Assembly (NCBI RefSeq): GCF_003752025.1
Contig: NZ_RJKR01000005.1
Span: forward strand, 124,001-188,000
Reading direction: 5' to 3'
DNA: 64,000 nucleotides
Source of the DNA: Curtobacterium sp. PhB115
Lineage (GTDB): Bacteria > Actinomycetota > Actinomycetes > Actinomycetales > Microbacteriaceae
Shown here: piece by piece, positions 29,035 through 38,279 of the stretch
How the letters are laid out: each line of letters opens with the position of its first letter
Position numbering within the stretch: the stretch's first letter is position 1
The notes under the pieces: model-generated
The model's database searches: none
Told to the model about the DNA's origin: nothing
What the model saw: only the letters and a program-made list of their open reading frames with translations
Program-made: the position numbers and the translations under genes

Positions 29035-29637
29035 CTAGACGGGCTGGTCGACCGGCAGCCCCGTGCGCAGCTCGACCGGCAGGTGCGCCAGGTCGTTGAG
29101 GGTGACCACCTCGGCCGGCTTCGCGGAGCGGATCCGGATGATCGTGAGCGCCGTGTGCGCGACGTTCGTCCCCATCCAGCGCCACTCCGGGGCCTGGAAG
29201 GCCTCGCGCACGAACCAGCCGATCACCGCGTTGTGGGTGATGAGGAGGTCGTGCCGGTCCTCGCGGGCCGGGGTGAACCACTCCGAGACCGCATCGCCCA
29301 TCTGGGCCTGTCCGGCGACGATCTCCTCTTCGGTGATCCCGCCGTACCAGCCCTGGTAGGCGTGCGGCATGTCCGGGGTGGGGCCGGAGGGGATGCAGTC
29401 GAAGAGCAGCGTCGACGGTTCGGGCTGGATCGAGGGCAGCCGCTGCGACAGGAACGCCGCGGTCTCGCTCGGTGCCTCGAGCGGCGAGTGGTACACGCCG
29501 TCGAAGGGCAGGCCACCGAGCCGGTCGGCGATGAGCATCGACTGGCGCTTGCCGCGTTCGGAGAGCTTGCCGTCCCGCAGGCCGTGTTCAGCGTCCTGGT
29601 GTTCACCGTGCCGGACGAGGTACAGGTAGTGCGACAT
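29035..29637 (-). CDS. Histidine phosphatase family protein
   Basis: A 200-aa phosphoglycerate-mutase-like phosphatase. The phospho-accepting His is in LVRHGEHQDAEHG (RHGE, 9-12) and the second His in LLITHNAVIGWF. Many actinobacteria carry this gene beside the M16 peptidase. ATG 29637, 8 nt after the peptidase stop, so likely co-transcribed. Substrate unknown. Confidence 0.88.
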   Translation of the reverse strand: MSHYLYLVRHGEHQDAEHGLRDGKLSERGKRQSMLIADRLGGLPFDGVYHSPLEAPSETAAFLSQRLPSIQPEPSTLLFDCIPSGPTPDMPHAYQGWYGGITEEEIVAGQAQMGDAVSEWFTPAREDRHDLLITHNAVIGWFVREAFQAPEWRWMGTNVAHTALTIIRIRSAKPAEVVTLNDLAHLPVELRTGLPVDQPV

Positions 29638-29645
29638 GTCCGTGC

Positions 29646-30980
29646 TCAGCCACCGATCCCGATCGCCGCGGCGAGCTCGTCCTGCTGCACCGCACCGACG
29701 ACCGAGGTGATCGTGGGGCGGGTGAGGAGGTCGCGTGCGAGTTCCAGCACGCCGTCGGTCGTGACCCGGTCGACGCGTTCGAGTGCGGTCGCGAGGTCGG
29801 TGTACTCCCCCGTGCCGAGCTCGGAGCGGCCGAGGCGGGTCATCCGCGCGTCGGAGTCCTCGAGCGAGAGGGTCAGGGCACCCTCGATCTGGCCCTTGGC
29901 ACGTCGGAGTTCGTCCTCGGTGATGCCGTCGTCCACCATCCGGCGGAACTCGGCGTCGACGATGTCGATGACCCCGGGGACGTTGTCGGGCGCGCAACCG
30001 GCGTAGACACCGAAGGCACCGTTGTCGAGGTACGCCGGGGCGAACGAGGACACCGCGTAGGCCAGGCCGCGGCGCTCGCGGACCTCTTGGAACAGGCGGG
30101 AGCTCATGCCGCCGCCGAGCACCGCGTTGAGCACGCTGAGGGACGGACGCCGTTCGTCGCGGAGGTCGAGCCCCTGCGACCCGCGCAGCATGCTGACCTG
30201 CTCGGTCGGACGGTGCGCGACGGTGAGCTTCGGCTGCACGGGGTCGGCCACCGTCTGCGGGGTCCGGCGTGCAAGGGGCTCGGCACGGGGTGCGTCGTGG
30301 AAGACCTCGGCCACCAGTTCGCAGAACCGGTCGTGGTCGATCGCGCCGGCGGCGGTGACGACGATGCCGTTCGGTGCGTAGTGGTCGCGGTAGTGCGCCA
30401 GGACCTCGTCGCGCTGCACCGCGCGGATGCTGTCCGGGGTGCCGCCGATCGGTCGGCCGAGCGGGTGGTCGCCGAAGGCCGCAGCGAAGAAGGCCTCGCC
30501 CGCGACGTCCGCCGGGTCGTCGGCCGCCATCGCGAGCTCTTCGAGGATGACCCCGCGCTCCACGGCGAAGGCGTCGGGGTCGAGGACCGAGCCGGTCACC
30601 ATGTCACCGATCACCCCGACGGCCATCGGGACGTCGGCGTCCCGGACCCGTGCGTAGTAGCAGGTGTACTCCTTCGCGGTCGCGGCGTTGTGTTCGCCAC
30701 CGACCGAGTCGAAGGAGATCGCGATGTCCAGCGCGGAGCGTGTCGCGGTGCCCTTGAACAGCAGGTGCTCGAGGAAGTGGGTGGAGCCGAACTGGCCGTC
30801 CCGTTCGTCGCGCGACCCGACGCCGACCCAGAACCCGATGCTCGTCGACGCGGCACCCGGAACGGCCTCGGTGAGGACACGGACCCCGGAGGGCAGCACG
30901 GTGCGGCGGACGAAGGCCCCGCCGGACGTCAGGAACGACGTGTCCGGGGCCCCGAGCGGCAGTGGCACTGGCTGGTTCAT
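29646..30980 (-). CDS. M16-family zinc peptidase
   Basis: A 444-aa single-module insulinase/mitochondrial-processing-peptidase-like protease. The inverted zinc motif HFLEH is at 68-72 and the third ligand in EHNAATAKEYTCYYA. The gene normally follows pnp directly in actinobacteria (pepR-type); here tetR and PEBP genes separate them. No signal peptide, so cytoplasmic. ATG 30980. Confidence 0.92.
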   Translation of the reverse strand: MNQPVPLPLGAPDTSFLTSGGAFVRRTVLPSGVRVLTEAVPGAASTSIGFWVGVGSRDERDGQFGSTHFLEHLLFKGTATRSALDIAISFDSVGGEHNAATAKEYTCYYARVRDADVPMAVGVIGDMVTGSVLDPDAFAVERGVILEELAMAADDPADVAGEAFFAAAFGDHPLGRPIGGTPDSIRAVQRDEVLAHYRDHYAPNGIVVTAAGAIDHDRFCELVAEVFHDAPRAEPLARRTPQTVADPVQPKLTVAHRPTEQVSMLRGSQGLDLRDERRPSLSVLNAVLGGGMSSRLFQEVRERRGLAYAVSSFAPAYLDNGAFGVYAGCAPDNVPGVIDIVDAEFRRMVDDGITEDELRRAKGQIEGALTLSLEDSDARMTRLGRSELGTGEYTDLATALERVDRVTTDGVLELARDLLTRPTITSVVGAVQQDELAAAIGIGG

Positions 30981-31081
30981 CGCAGACGAGCCTACTGACC
31001 CCTCGGACGCCGTCGCCCAGTTTCACGATCCCCGCGCCGGGGCGGCGGCGCTGCCACCCGAAGTGGGGTACACAAATTGAG

Positions 31082-31101
31082 GACAGACCGACTCGTCTGT
31101 C
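31082..31101. promoter_or_regulatory. Candidate TetR operator 1
   Basis: GACAGAC-CGACTC-GTCTGTC is a perfect 7-bp inverted repeat in the region before the tetR gene, 140 nt from its start. Confidence 0.45.
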
Positions 31102-31129
31102 TGTCCTCCTTGTGGTACTGTCGTTCTTG

Positions 31130-31162
31130 CCGGATCGGAAGCCCCCCTATATTTCGATCCGG
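31130..31162. promoter_or_regulatory. Candidate TetR operator 2 bracketing a -10 element
   Basis: CCGGATCGGAA (31130-31140) and TTTCGATCCGG (31152-31162) form 11-bp arms with one mismatch. TATATT at 31148-31153, AT-rich for this genome, lies in the centre and looks like a -10 box, so a repressor bound here would block transcription. Confidence 0.5.
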
Positions 31163-31240
31163 TGGCTCGGGCATCAGTCCTGCGCGGCATTCGAGTCCCC
31201 CCACTCGGCCGCGGAGCCGATGAGCCCAAGGAGCCACGCT

Positions 31241-31888
31241 GTGACGGTCGATTCCCCCCAACCGGCCGTCCAGCGTCTCCTTGGTCCGAGCACGAACCTC
31301 GCGTCGTCGGACGGGTCGAGCGTCCCCCCGGCTCCCCGCTCCGGCGGCGCGAAGGTGCGGATCCTCGAGACCGCGACGCGGCTCTTCTACGAAGAGGGCA
31401 TCCACGGCGTCGGCGTCGACCGTCTCATCTCCGAGGCGAGTGTCACGAAGGCGACGTTCTACAAGCACTACGGTTCGAAGGACAACCTGATCCTCGCCTA
31501 CATCCGCACGCAGCACGAGCGCGTGCAGGCCCGCATGGCGCAGGTCGTCGCGTCGGCCGACGCCCCGGGCACCGCCGTGCGCGAGTGGGTCGCCGCGCTG
31601 GCCGACGAGGTCAACGACCCCGACTTCCGCGGCTGCGCGTTCCTCAACGCCGCCGCCGAGTACCACGACCCCCGCGACCCCGTGCGCGAGGTCGTCGCGA
31701 TGCACCGCGACTGGTACACCGAGCAGCTCGCGACGCTGTTGCAGGAAGCCGGGCACCCGCTGCCGGGCGACGGCGCCGACGAGCTCATGCTCGCGCGGGA
31801 CGGTGCGATGGCGGGCGCCTACGCCGGTGACGCCATCGCGGCGACGGCGGCGCTCGGCCGCGTCGCGGACCGGGTGCTCGCGGGCTGA
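31241..31888 (+). CDS. TetR/AcrR-family transcriptional regulator
   Basis: A 215-aa regulator. After a 38-residue disordered N-terminus comes the TetR helix-turn-helix (about 40-85: ILETATRLFYEEGIHGVGVD, SVTKATFYKHYGSKDNL). The C-terminal ligand domain is of the AcrR-like type (TetR_C_11/YsiA-like). GTG 31241 is chosen because AAGGAG lies 8 nt before it. Two inverted repeats upstream may be its own operators; the following PEBP gene is separated by a hairpin and 228 nt, so need not be its target. Confidence 0.9.
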   Translation: MTVDSPQPAVQRLLGPSTNLASSDGSSVPPAPRSGGAKVRILETATRLFYEEGIHGVGVDRLISEASVTKATFYKHYGSKDNLILAYIRTQHERVQARMAQVVASADAPGTAVREWVAALADEVNDPDFRGCAFLNAAAEYHDPRDPVREVVAMHRDWYTEQLATLLQEAGHPLPGDGADELMLARDGAMAGAYAGDAIAATAALGRVADRVLAG

Positions 31889-31921
31889 CGCGCGTCGGCG
31901 CAAGCCCGGCGCGACCACCCG

Positions 31922-31967
31922 CCGGCCTGGAGGCCCGTGGCGGCCCCGCCCCGCGCCTCCCGGCCGG
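31922..31967. terminator. GGAGGC palindrome (family A) after tetR
   Basis: CCGGCCTGGAGGC pairs with GCCTCCCGGCCGG around a GC-rich centre, 34 nt after the tetR stop. Same repeat family as at 45078, 50413, 53240 and 61087. Confidence 0.7.
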
Positions 31968-32116
31968 TGCGCGCCTCGTCACGCACGCCGCTTCCGACAG
32001 TCCACGCGTCGAACGACTCGTGGATCGTCGCAACCGACGTGGAACGACGTCGCCGGTGTCGTGTCGCGACGGGGCGCTGCGGGTTCGTCCAGAGGCGGCG
32101 GGTGTTGGCTGGAGGC

Positions 32117-32644
32117 ATGGCCAACGATCCGAACTGGAACCTCCCCGAGGTGCCCTCCTTCACCCTGACCAGCCCCGACTTCTCCGACGGTGACGCACTG
32201 CCGACGTGGGCACGCGGCACCGACGCCGGCGGCGAGGACCGTTCCCCCGCACTCGAGTGGTCCGGAGCCCCCGAGGGCACGAAGAGCTTCGTGCTCACCG
32301 TGTACGACCCCGACGCTCCGACCGGCTCCGGCTTCTGGCACTGGGCGCTGACCGACATCCCGGGGTCGGCGACCTCGCTGCCCGCTGGTGCCGGGACCGA
32401 CGACGCACTACTGCCGGCCGAGGCACTCCGCCGCCGCAACGAGTTCGGCACCGACACGTTCCTCGGCGCTGCGCCCCCGGCCGGACACGGGGTGCACCGC
32501 TACTTCTTCACGCTGGGCGCGCTCGACGTGCCGCTGCTCGAGGCCCCTGCCGACGCCACCCCCGCGGTCGTCGGCTTCGTGCTGCGCGAGCACCTGCTCG
32601 GGCGCGCGCAGCTCGTCGGTACCCAGGAGACGCCGGCAGCGTAG
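32117..32644 (+). CDS. YbhB/YbcL-family Raf kinase inhibitor-like protein (PEBP)
   Basis: A 175-aa phosphatidylethanolamine-binding-like protein. Family motifs: RSPALEWSGAPEGTKSFVL, the ligand-site DPDAPTGSGFWHW, and GHGVHRYFFTLGALD. No signal peptide. Bacterial members are small cytosolic proteins of unclear role. ATG 32117 follows GGAGG closely. It ends before a 60-bp palindrome and the convergent pnp gene. Confidence 0.92.
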   Translation: MANDPNWNLPEVPSFTLTSPDFSDGDALPTWARGTDAGGEDRSPALEWSGAPEGTKSFVLTVYDPDAPTGSGFWHWALTDIPGSATSLPAGAGTDDALLPAEALRRRNEFGTDTFLGAAPPAGHGVHRYFFTLGALDVPLLEAPADATPAVVGFVLREHLLGRAQLVGTQETPAA

Positions 32645-32690
32645 CGCCGCGGCCGCGCGGCTGCGGCTGCGGGCCGCGGCGGCGGCGGAC

Positions 32691-32750
32691 TTTCGCGCTC
32701 AGCGACAGTTCACGCGGCCCCGAGGCCGTGAGGTGTCGCTGAGCGCGAAA
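32691..32750. repeat. Palindrome family C, copy 1
   Basis: Arms of 24 bp beginning TTTCGCGCTCAGCGACA, three mismatches, 12-nt centre. It lies between the convergent PEBP and pnp genes. A related palindrome (arms CGCGAAAGCGACAGA) is at 50266-50318. Confidence 0.8.
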
Positions 32751-32824
32751 CGGCGAACGACCAGCACGCCCGGCACCCGCGCCAGCAGGCCCGGCACGCG
32801 CCCGCCACCGGCCCCCGAAACGGC

Positions 32825-32862
32825 GAACGGCCGCCGCCCCGGAAAGGGGACGGCGGCCGTTC
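32825..32862 (-). terminator. Terminator after pnp
   Basis: GAACGGCCGCCG pairs with CGGCGGCCGTTC, extended by CCCC/GGGG with one bulged A and a short loop GGAAA-like. It lies 23 nt past the pnp stop. Confidence 0.75.
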
Positions 32863-32884
32863 GTGCGTCGGGACGCGGGGAGGA

Positions 32885-35173
32885 TCAGCCCTCGGCCGGA
32901 GCCTCGGCGTGGTCCGCGTGGCCCTTGCCACCCTCGGTGTCCACCTCGTCGGCGACGACCGGCGCGAGCGACAGCTTGCCGCGGTCGTCCACCTTGGTGA
33001 CCTCGACCAGGACCTTCTGGCCGACGCCGAGGACGTCCTCGACGTTCTCCACACGCTTGCCACCGGCGAGCTTGCGCACCTCGGAGACGTGGAGCAGACC
33101 GTCACGGCCCGGGAGCAGCGACACGAAGGCGCCGAACGTGGCGATCTTCACGACGGTGCCGAGGAACTGGTCCCCGATCTCCGGGTTGGTCGGGTTCGCG
33201 ATCGCGTTGACCTGGGCACGAGCGGCCTCGGCCGACGGACCGTCGACGGCGCCGATGTACACGGTGCCGTTGTCCTCGATCGAGATGTCGGCACCGGTCT
33301 CGTCCTGGATGCCGTTGATCGTCTTGCCCTTCGGGCCGATCAGCTCGCCGATCTTGTCGACGGGGATCTGCACCGAGATGACACGAGGAGCGGTGTCCGC
33401 CATCTCGTCGGGGGCGTCGATCGCCTCGTTGAGCACACCGAGGATGGCCGAGCGGGCCTCCTTGGCCTGCTTCAGCGCCGCGTCGAGCACCGTCGACGGG
33501 ATGCCGTCGAGCTTGGTGTCGAGCTGGATCGCGGTGACGAACTCCGAGGTACCGGCGACCTTGAAGTCCATGTCGCCGAGGGCGTCCTCGGCACCGAGGA
33601 TGTCGGTCAGCGCCGCGTAGCGGGTCTGGCCGTCGACGGTGTCGGAGACCAGGCCCATCGCGATGCCGGCGACCGGGGCCTTGAGGGGCACACCGGCGTT
33701 GAGCAGCGAGAGGGTCGAGGCGCAGACGGAACCCATCGAGGTCGAGCCGTTGGAGCTGAGCGCCTCGGAGACCTGACGGATGGCGTACGGGAACTCTTCA
33801 CGCGACGGCAGCACCGGCACGAGGGCGCGCTCGGCGAGGAAGCCGTGCCCGATCTCGCGACGCTTCGGCGAACCCACGCGGCCGGTCTCACCGGTCGAGT
33901 AGGGCGGGAAGTTGTAGTGGTGCAGGTAGCGCTTCTTCGTGATGGGCGACAGCGAGTCGATCTGCTGCTCCATCTTGAGCATGTTCAGCGTGGTGACGCC
34001 GAGGATCTGCGTCTCGCCACGCTGGAAGATCGCCGAACCGTGGACGCGCGGGATCACGGCGACCTCGGCGTCGAGCGGACGGATGTCGGCCAGGCCGCGG
34101 CCGTCCATGCGAATCTGCTCGGTCAGGATGCGGCCGCGGACGACCTTCTTCGTGACCGACTTGTAGGCGGCGCTGACCTGGGAGTTGGCGACCTCGGGCA
34201 GCGTGCCCGCGGCGACCTGCTCCGCGATGGCGTCCTTGACGCGCGACTTGAGCGCGTCGTCGGCGTCCTGACGCTCGGTCTTGGCGGCGATCTTGTAGAC
34301 GTCGCCGAGCTCGGAGAGCGCGAGGGCCTCGACGGCCGAGTACACCTCCGGGGCGTACGGCGGGAAGACCGGGTAGTCCTGGATCTCCTTGGCGGACTGC
34401 GCAGCGAGCTTCGCCTGCGCGTCGACGAGGGACTTGAGGAACGGCTTGGCCGCCTCGAGACCCTGCGCGACGATCGCCTCGTCGGGCTTGGTGGCGCCGC
34501 CCTGGATGAGGTCCCAGGCGTGCTCGGTCGCCTCGGCCTCGACCATCATGATGGCGACGTCCTCGTTGCCCGCCTCGTCGGTGACGACACGGCCGGCGAC
34601 GGTGAGGTCGAAGACGGCGTCAGCGAGCTGCGATGCCTTCGGGAACGCGACCCACTGGTCGGTGCCGTTCGAACCCGGGATGAGCGCGAGGCGCACACCG
34701 GCGATCGGGCCGGAGAACGGCAGACCGGAGATCTGCGTCGACGCGGACGCGGCGTTGATCGCCAGGGCGTCGTAGAACTCGTCCGGAGCGATGCTCAGGA
34801 CGGTGATGACGATCTGGACCTCGTTGCGGAGGCCGTCGACGAACGACGGGCGCAGCGGCCGGTCGATCAGACGGCAGACCAGGATGGCCTCGGTCGACGG
34901 ACGGCCTTCGCGGCGGAAGAACGAACCAGGGATCTTGCCGGCGGCGTACGAGCGCTCCTCGACGTCGACGGTCAGCGGGAAGAAGTCGAATCCTTCACGC
35001 GGGTGCTTGCCGGCGCTGGTGGCCGAGAGGAGCATCGTTTCCTCGTCGAGGTACGCGGCGACCGCGCCCTGCGCCTGCTGTGCGAGCCGACCGGTCTCGA
35101 ACCGGACGGTGCGCTTGCCGTACTTGCCGTTGTCGATTTCGGCTTCGGCGAACTTGATCTCGGGACCCTCCAA
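32885..35173 (-). CDS. pnp: Polyribonucleotide nucleotidyltransferase (PNPase)
   Basis: PNPase (762 aa) degrades RNA 3'-5' phosphorolytically and can add tails. Two RNase PH domains ([56 protein letters not shown] and [10 protein letters not shown]), then KH ([20 protein letters not shown]) and S1 ([20 protein letters not shown]). The start is a TTG at 35173 with GGAGG 8 nt upstream, giving the expected N-terminus [12 protein letters not shown]. The open frame continues far upstream but is antisense to the next gene. rpsO, its usual upstream partner, is 6.4 kb away. Confidence 0.96.
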   Translation of the reverse strand: MEGPEIKFAEAEIDNGKYGKRTVRFETGRLAQQAQGAVAAYLDEETMLLSATSAGKHPREGFDFFPLTVDVEERSYAAGKIPGSFFRREGRPSTEAILVCRLIDRPLRPSFVDGLRNEVQIVITVLSIAPDEFYDALAINAASASTQISGLPFSGPIAGVRLALIPGSNGTDQWVAFPKASQLADAVFDLTVAGRVVTDEAGNEDVAIMMVEAEATEHAWDLIQGGATKPDEAIVAQGLEAAKPFLKSLVDAQAKLAAQSAKEIQDYPVFPPYAPEVYSAVEALALSELGDVYKIAAKTERQDADDALKSRVKDAIAEQVAAGTLPEVANSQVSAAYKSVTKKVVRGRILTEQIRMDGRGLADIRPLDAEVAVIPRVHGSAIFQRGETQILGVTTLNMLKMEQQIDSLSPITKKRYLHHYNFPPYSTGETGRVGSPKRREIGHGFLAERALVPVLPSREEFPYAIRQVSEALSSNGSTSMGSVCASTLSLLNAGVPLKAPVAGIAMGLVSDTVDGQTRYAALTDILGAEDALGDMDFKVAGTSEFVTAIQLDTKLDGIPSTVLDAALKQAKEARSAILGVLNEAIDAPDEMADTAPRVISVQIPVDKIGELIGPKGKTINGIQDETGADISIEDNGTVYIGAVDGPSAEAARAQVNAIANPTNPEIGDQFLGTVVKIATFGAFVSLLPGRDGLLHVSEVRKLAGGKRVENVEDVLGVGQKVLVEVTKVDDRGKLSLAPVVADEVDTEGGKGHADHAEAPAEG

Positions 35174-35354
35174 AAGGGTGCCTCCTTGATGTGTGTTCGG
35201 CAGGCCGTGGCGACGGCACTCGATGGTGCGTGCGCGCCGATCGTTCCGGACGCATGTCTGGCCAGCAGTAGAAGCACTCGGGAAACCGTTCCGGCCCGCG
35301 AGCCACCACCGATGACCAGCTCCGTGCCCGGCCTGCGCAGTGTTTTGTCGTGAC

Positions 35355-35377
35355 GTCCGAGGAAACGGTCCTCGGAC
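35355..35377. promoter_or_regulatory. Hairpin between pnp and the divergent lytic enzyme gene
   Basis: GTCCGAGGA-AACGG-TCCTCGGAC is a perfect 9-bp stem. A second palindrome, TGGACT-TTACC-AGTCCA, follows at 35382-35398; read on the minus strand the latter contains TGGTAAAGT, an extended -10-like sequence that may belong to the pnp promoter. If transcribed, the hairpin would be in the pnp leader, where PNPase autoregulation acts in other bacteria. Confidence 0.4.
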
Positions 35378-35455
35378 ACGATGGACTTTACCAGTCCACA
35401 GGGAATCGGCGGCGCGGCTCGCAGGAGCCCGGGCGATCCTCGGTAGCCTCGCCCC

Positions 35456-36667
35456 ATGCGTCTCACCCCCTCGCGGGGCGTCCTCGTCGCGGCCGCTGTG
35501 GTCGTCGGCGCGCTCGTCGCCCCGGTCCTCACCGCTGTCCCGGCGAACGCGACGGAGTACCCGACGTGGCAGGACGTCCAGCAGGCCAAGGGGAACGAGA
35601 CCGCGAAGCGCGCCGAGGTGCAGAAGGTGCAGGCCGCGCTGCAGTCGGCACAGGACGAAGCAGCGGCGAAGTCGCAGGCCGCCCTCGTGGCCTCGTCGAA
35701 GGCGGACGCGGCCGAGGCGGAGCTGGCGACCGCCACCCAGGCCGCCACGAGCCTCCAGGCCCAGGCGCAGCACGCGGCGGAGACCGCCGATCGTGCGCAG
35801 CAGCGCGCCGGCCAGCTCGCTGCGAACCTGTACCGCGACGGCAGCACGAACCAGATGACCACCCGGATCGCGACCGCGAAGGACCCGAACCAGCTGCTGT
35901 ACCAACTCGGGGCACTCGACCAGCTGTCGTCCACGTGGGCCGGCGTGATGGACGACGCGTCCGTCGCGGCGGGCACCGCGTCGTCGCTGCACGACCAGGC
36001 GCAGCGCGCCGAGGACGAGCGGGCGACGCTCGCGCAGGCCGCCGAGGACCGCTCGGCTGCCGCGAAGACGGCCGAGGCGACCGCGAACGCCGCCGTCGAG
36101 TCGACCGAGGAGCACAGCGACGAGCTCTACGCGCAGCTGGCGTCGCTCAAGGACAGCACCGCGAAGCAGGAGGCCGGCTACGAACTCGGCCAGCGGGTCG
36201 CCGCGCAGAAGGCCGAGCAGCAGCGGAAGCGCGCAGCGGCCGCCGCTGCCGAGGCAGCAGCCGCCGCAGCCGCATCGACCGGCTCGGCGAGCAGCAGCAG
36301 CGCGACGAGCGGCGGCACGGGTACCTCGTACCCGAGCACCGGCGGCGTCGTCGTCGACCCCGCTGCCGCGCAGGCCTACGCACGGAGCGCGATCGGCTCG
36401 TACGGCTGGGGCTCCGACCAGTTCTCCTGCCTGGTGTCGCTGTGGACGCAGGAGTCCGGCTGGCGGGCGAACGCGCTGAACGCCTCGAGTGGGGCCTACG
36501 GGATCCCGCAGTCGCTGCCGGCCGAGAAGATGTCGGCGGCCGGGGCGGACTGGCGGACGAACGCGGACACCCAGATCGATTGGGGCCTCGCCTACATCAA
36601 GAGCGCGTACGGGTCGCCGTGCGGAGCGTGGGGGCACGAGATGAGCGTCAACCCGCACTGGTACTGA
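35456..36667 (+). CDS. Secreted lytic-transglycosylase-like protein
   Basis: A 403-aa exported protein. Signal peptide about 1-32 ([18 protein letters not shown], ending VPANA). Residues 33-265 are Ala/Gln/Glu-rich coiled coil, then an Ala run and Ser/Gly linker, then a C-terminal transglycosylase-like domain (WTQESGW with the likely catalytic E333, [34 protein letters not shown]). The architecture matches actinobacterial wall hydrolases that cut or remodel peptidoglycan. Gene stands alone, divergent from pnp. Confidence 0.87.
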   Translation: MRLTPSRGVLVAAAVVVGALVAPVLTAVPANATEYPTWQDVQQAKGNETAKRAEVQKVQAALQSAQDEAAAKSQAALVASSKADAAEAELATATQAATSLQAQAQHAAETADRAQQRAGQLAANLYRDGSTNQMTTRIATAKDPNQLLYQLGALDQLSSTWAGVMDDASVAAGTASSLHDQAQRAEDERATLAQAAEDRSAAAKTAEATANAAVESTEEHSDELYAQLASLKDSTAKQEAGYELGQRVAAQKAEQQRKRAAAAAAEAAAAAAASTGSASSSSATSGGTGTSYPSTGGVVVDPAAAQAYARSAIGSYGWGSDQFSCLVSLWTQESGWRANALNASSGAYGIPQSLPAEKMSAAGADWRTNADTQIDWGLAYIKSAYGSPCGAWGHEMSVNPHWY

Positions 36668-36688
36668 GCGGACGCGCGCGACCGCGGG

Positions 36689-36728
36689 CACCCGCGCACC
36701 CGCGCACCCGCGCACCCGCGCACCCGCG
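36689..36728. repeat. Tandem 8-bp repeat (CACCCGCG x5)
   Basis: Five perfect copies of CACCCGCG fill the space between the convergent lytic enzyme and ferredoxin genes. It is probably a slippage-prone microsatellite. Confidence 0.9.
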
Positions 36729-36735
36729 CCGCTCG

Positions 36736-36963
36736 CTACCGCTCCACCAGCCGCAACGCCTGCAGCGGGCACATCGCCACCGCGTCCGCCGCAGCGTCCC
36801 GCTCGCCCGGCAGCACCGGCACGTCCCGCGTCCCGGAGCCGTCACGCGCGATCGGGTAGCCCCACTCGTCCCGCGCCAACCGCTCGGCGAACAGCTCGGT
36901 GCAGAGCCCTCGGCCACGGCAGCGCGTCCAGTCGACGTGCAGCGCGGTGCCGCCGGCGCTCAT
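36736..36963 (-). CDS. Small ferredoxin
   Basis: A 75-aa ferredoxin with three cysteines in the pattern C-x5-C-xn-C-P (C15, C21, C65: RCRGRGLC and MCPLQAL), the arrangement of single-cluster [3Fe-4S]-type actinobacterial ferredoxins. The ATG overlaps the stop of the NuoF-like gene (ATGA). As last gene of the flavin operon it is the likely electron donor or acceptor of the NuoF-like protein. Cluster type is inferred from cysteine count. Confidence 0.88.
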   Translation of the reverse strand: MSAGGTALHVDWTRCRGRGLCTELFAERLARDEWGYPIARDGSGTRDVPVLPGERDAAADAVAMCPLQALRLVER

Positions 36964-38279
36964 CGCCGACCTCCGAGCAGGCAGCCGCCACCGAGGTGCG
37001 CCTGCACGTCGTCGCGGAACACGTCGAGCGCGCTCCGCACCATGCGTGCGACGCCGTCCGGGTGGTGGCACGCCCCGCGTCCGTCGACGAGCGCGGCGAC
37101 CCGGCGGACCTCGCCCGCGAGGTCCCCCGCCCGACGCCCGGACGCCAGGTCAGCGACCACGTCGGCGATGCGCGGCAGGCCGTTCACGCAGGGTCCGCAG
37201 CGACCGGCCGATGCCCCGGCGAGCGCCGCGGCGATCCGTGCGGTCACCCCGATCGGGCAGGTCCGGTCGTCGAGCACGGCCAGCACGCCGGCGCCGGGAG
37301 CAGCGCCCCACGGCGCGAGTCCGTCGACGTCGAACGTCGCGTCGAGCGCTGCAGCCCGCACCCAGGTGCCGCCCCACCCGCCGACCAGGACGGCTCGCGT
37401 CCGCGCCGGGTGTGCCGAGGGCAGCCGGGAGGCCACCAGCAGTCCGCCGAGCGGCGCACCTCCGGCGGTCTCCAGCACCACGGCCCCGGTCGGGTCGGTC
37501 ACGTCGCTCACGGTCACGAGACGGGTGCCGGGAGCGCTCGGTGTCCCGGCGCTCCGCGCCCAGCCGGCACCGAAGCGGGCGACGAGGGCTGCCTGCGCGA
37601 GGGTCTCCACGTTCGACACCAGGGTCGGTCGGCCGCTCGGGCCCCGCTCGGACAGCCGGACGACGCGGTCCTCGGGCAGGCCCCGTCCGCCGGTGACGGC
37701 GGAGGCGAGGGCGCTTGCCTCACCGGAGACGAACGCGGCGTGCGGCAGGGCGCGGACCTCGATGGCGACGGGGTGGGTTCGGGTGCGCGCGGCTCGTTCG
37801 TCGAGTGCCCGTCGGACCCGTTCGGCGAGCCGTTCGCTCGTCGCCAGGACGGCCTCGGTCGCGCCGACGGCGGTGGCCGCGACGACGATGCCGTCGAGCA
37901 CCAGGTGCGGCGCCCGCTCCAGGAGCACGGCGTCCTTGTGGCTGGCGGGTTCGCCCTCGGCGGCGTTCGCGATGACGAGTGGGGCGCCGCGGCTGTTCGT
38001 CATCGATCTCGCGTTCGCGTTCGCTCTTGCGTTCGCGTTCCCCTTCGCTCTCGCGTTCGCGTTCGCGTTCGCGACGGCCTCGAGCTTGCGGGCGAGGGGG
38101 AAGCCCGCTCCGCCGCGGCCGTCGATGCCGGCCAGGCCGACCTCGCCGATGATCCCGGCGCCGACGTGCGGCAGGGGGCCGAAGGTGCGCTCGTGCACGT
38201 CGAGCCCGGGCCCGGGTGCGGCGAGGAGCCGCTGCGTCCCGGTGGGCGGGACGAGGGTGAGCGGGTGGGTCGTGGTCAT
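36960..38279 (-). CDS. NuoF-like flavoprotein with SLBB and degenerate Fe-S motif
   Basis: A 439-aa protein related to the NADH-binding subunit of complex I and RnfC. FMN-site motifs GRGGAGF (54-60) and NAAEGEPASHKD (105-116) are present, followed by the SLBB-like part and the C-terminal cluster domain. Two oddities: residues 70-92 are an Asn-Ala repeat encoded by GCGAAC-type hexamers inside the flavin domain, and the expected S-C-G-x-C-x-P-C motif reads SAGRCGPC, so the first cluster cysteine is Ala358 (C361, C364 and C404 remain). It probably passes electrons between NAD(P)H or another donor, the ferredoxin and the heme membrane protein. ATGA overlaps on both sides. Confidence 0.85.
   Translation of the reverse strand: MTTTHPLTLVPPTGTQRLLAAPGPGLDVHERTFGPLPHVGAGIIGEVGLAGIDGRGGAGFPLARKLEAVANANANARAKGNANARANANARSMTNSRGAPLVIANAAEGEPASHKDAVLLERAPHLVLDGIVVAATAVGATEAVLATSERLAERVRRALDERAARTRTHPVAIEVRALPHAAFVSGEASALASAVTGGRGLPEDRVVRLSERGPSGRPTLVSNVETLAQAALVARFGAGWARSAGTPSAPGTRLVTVSDVTDPTGAVVLETAGGAPLGGLLVASRLPSAHPARTRAVLVGGWGGTWVRAAALDATFDVDGLAPWGAAPGAGVLAVLDDRTCPIGVTARIAAALAGASAGRCGPCVNGLPRIADVVADLASGRRAGDLAGEVRRVAALVDGRGACHHPDGVARMVRSALDVFRDDVQAHLGGGCLLGGRR
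38008..38073 (-). repeat. In-frame hexanucleotide repeat (GCGAAC type) in the NuoF-like gene
   Basis: Read on the coding strand, GCGAAC hexamers with a few AGA/GGG-bearing variants encode alternating Asn-Ala with occasional Arg, Lys and Gly. Because the unit is a multiple of three, slippage changes length without breaking the frame. Confidence 0.9.

Noticed and set aside
31889..32116. A gene in the tetR-PEBP gap continuing upstream of the PEBP start
   Set aside because: The frame upstream of ATG 32117 crosses a palindrome and has no similarity; PEBP homology starts at this ATG.
35174..36772. N-terminal extension of PNPase by more than 500 residues
   Set aside because: That open frame is antisense to the lytic enzyme gene; the TTG at 35173 with a good ribosome-binding site gives the normal N-terminus.
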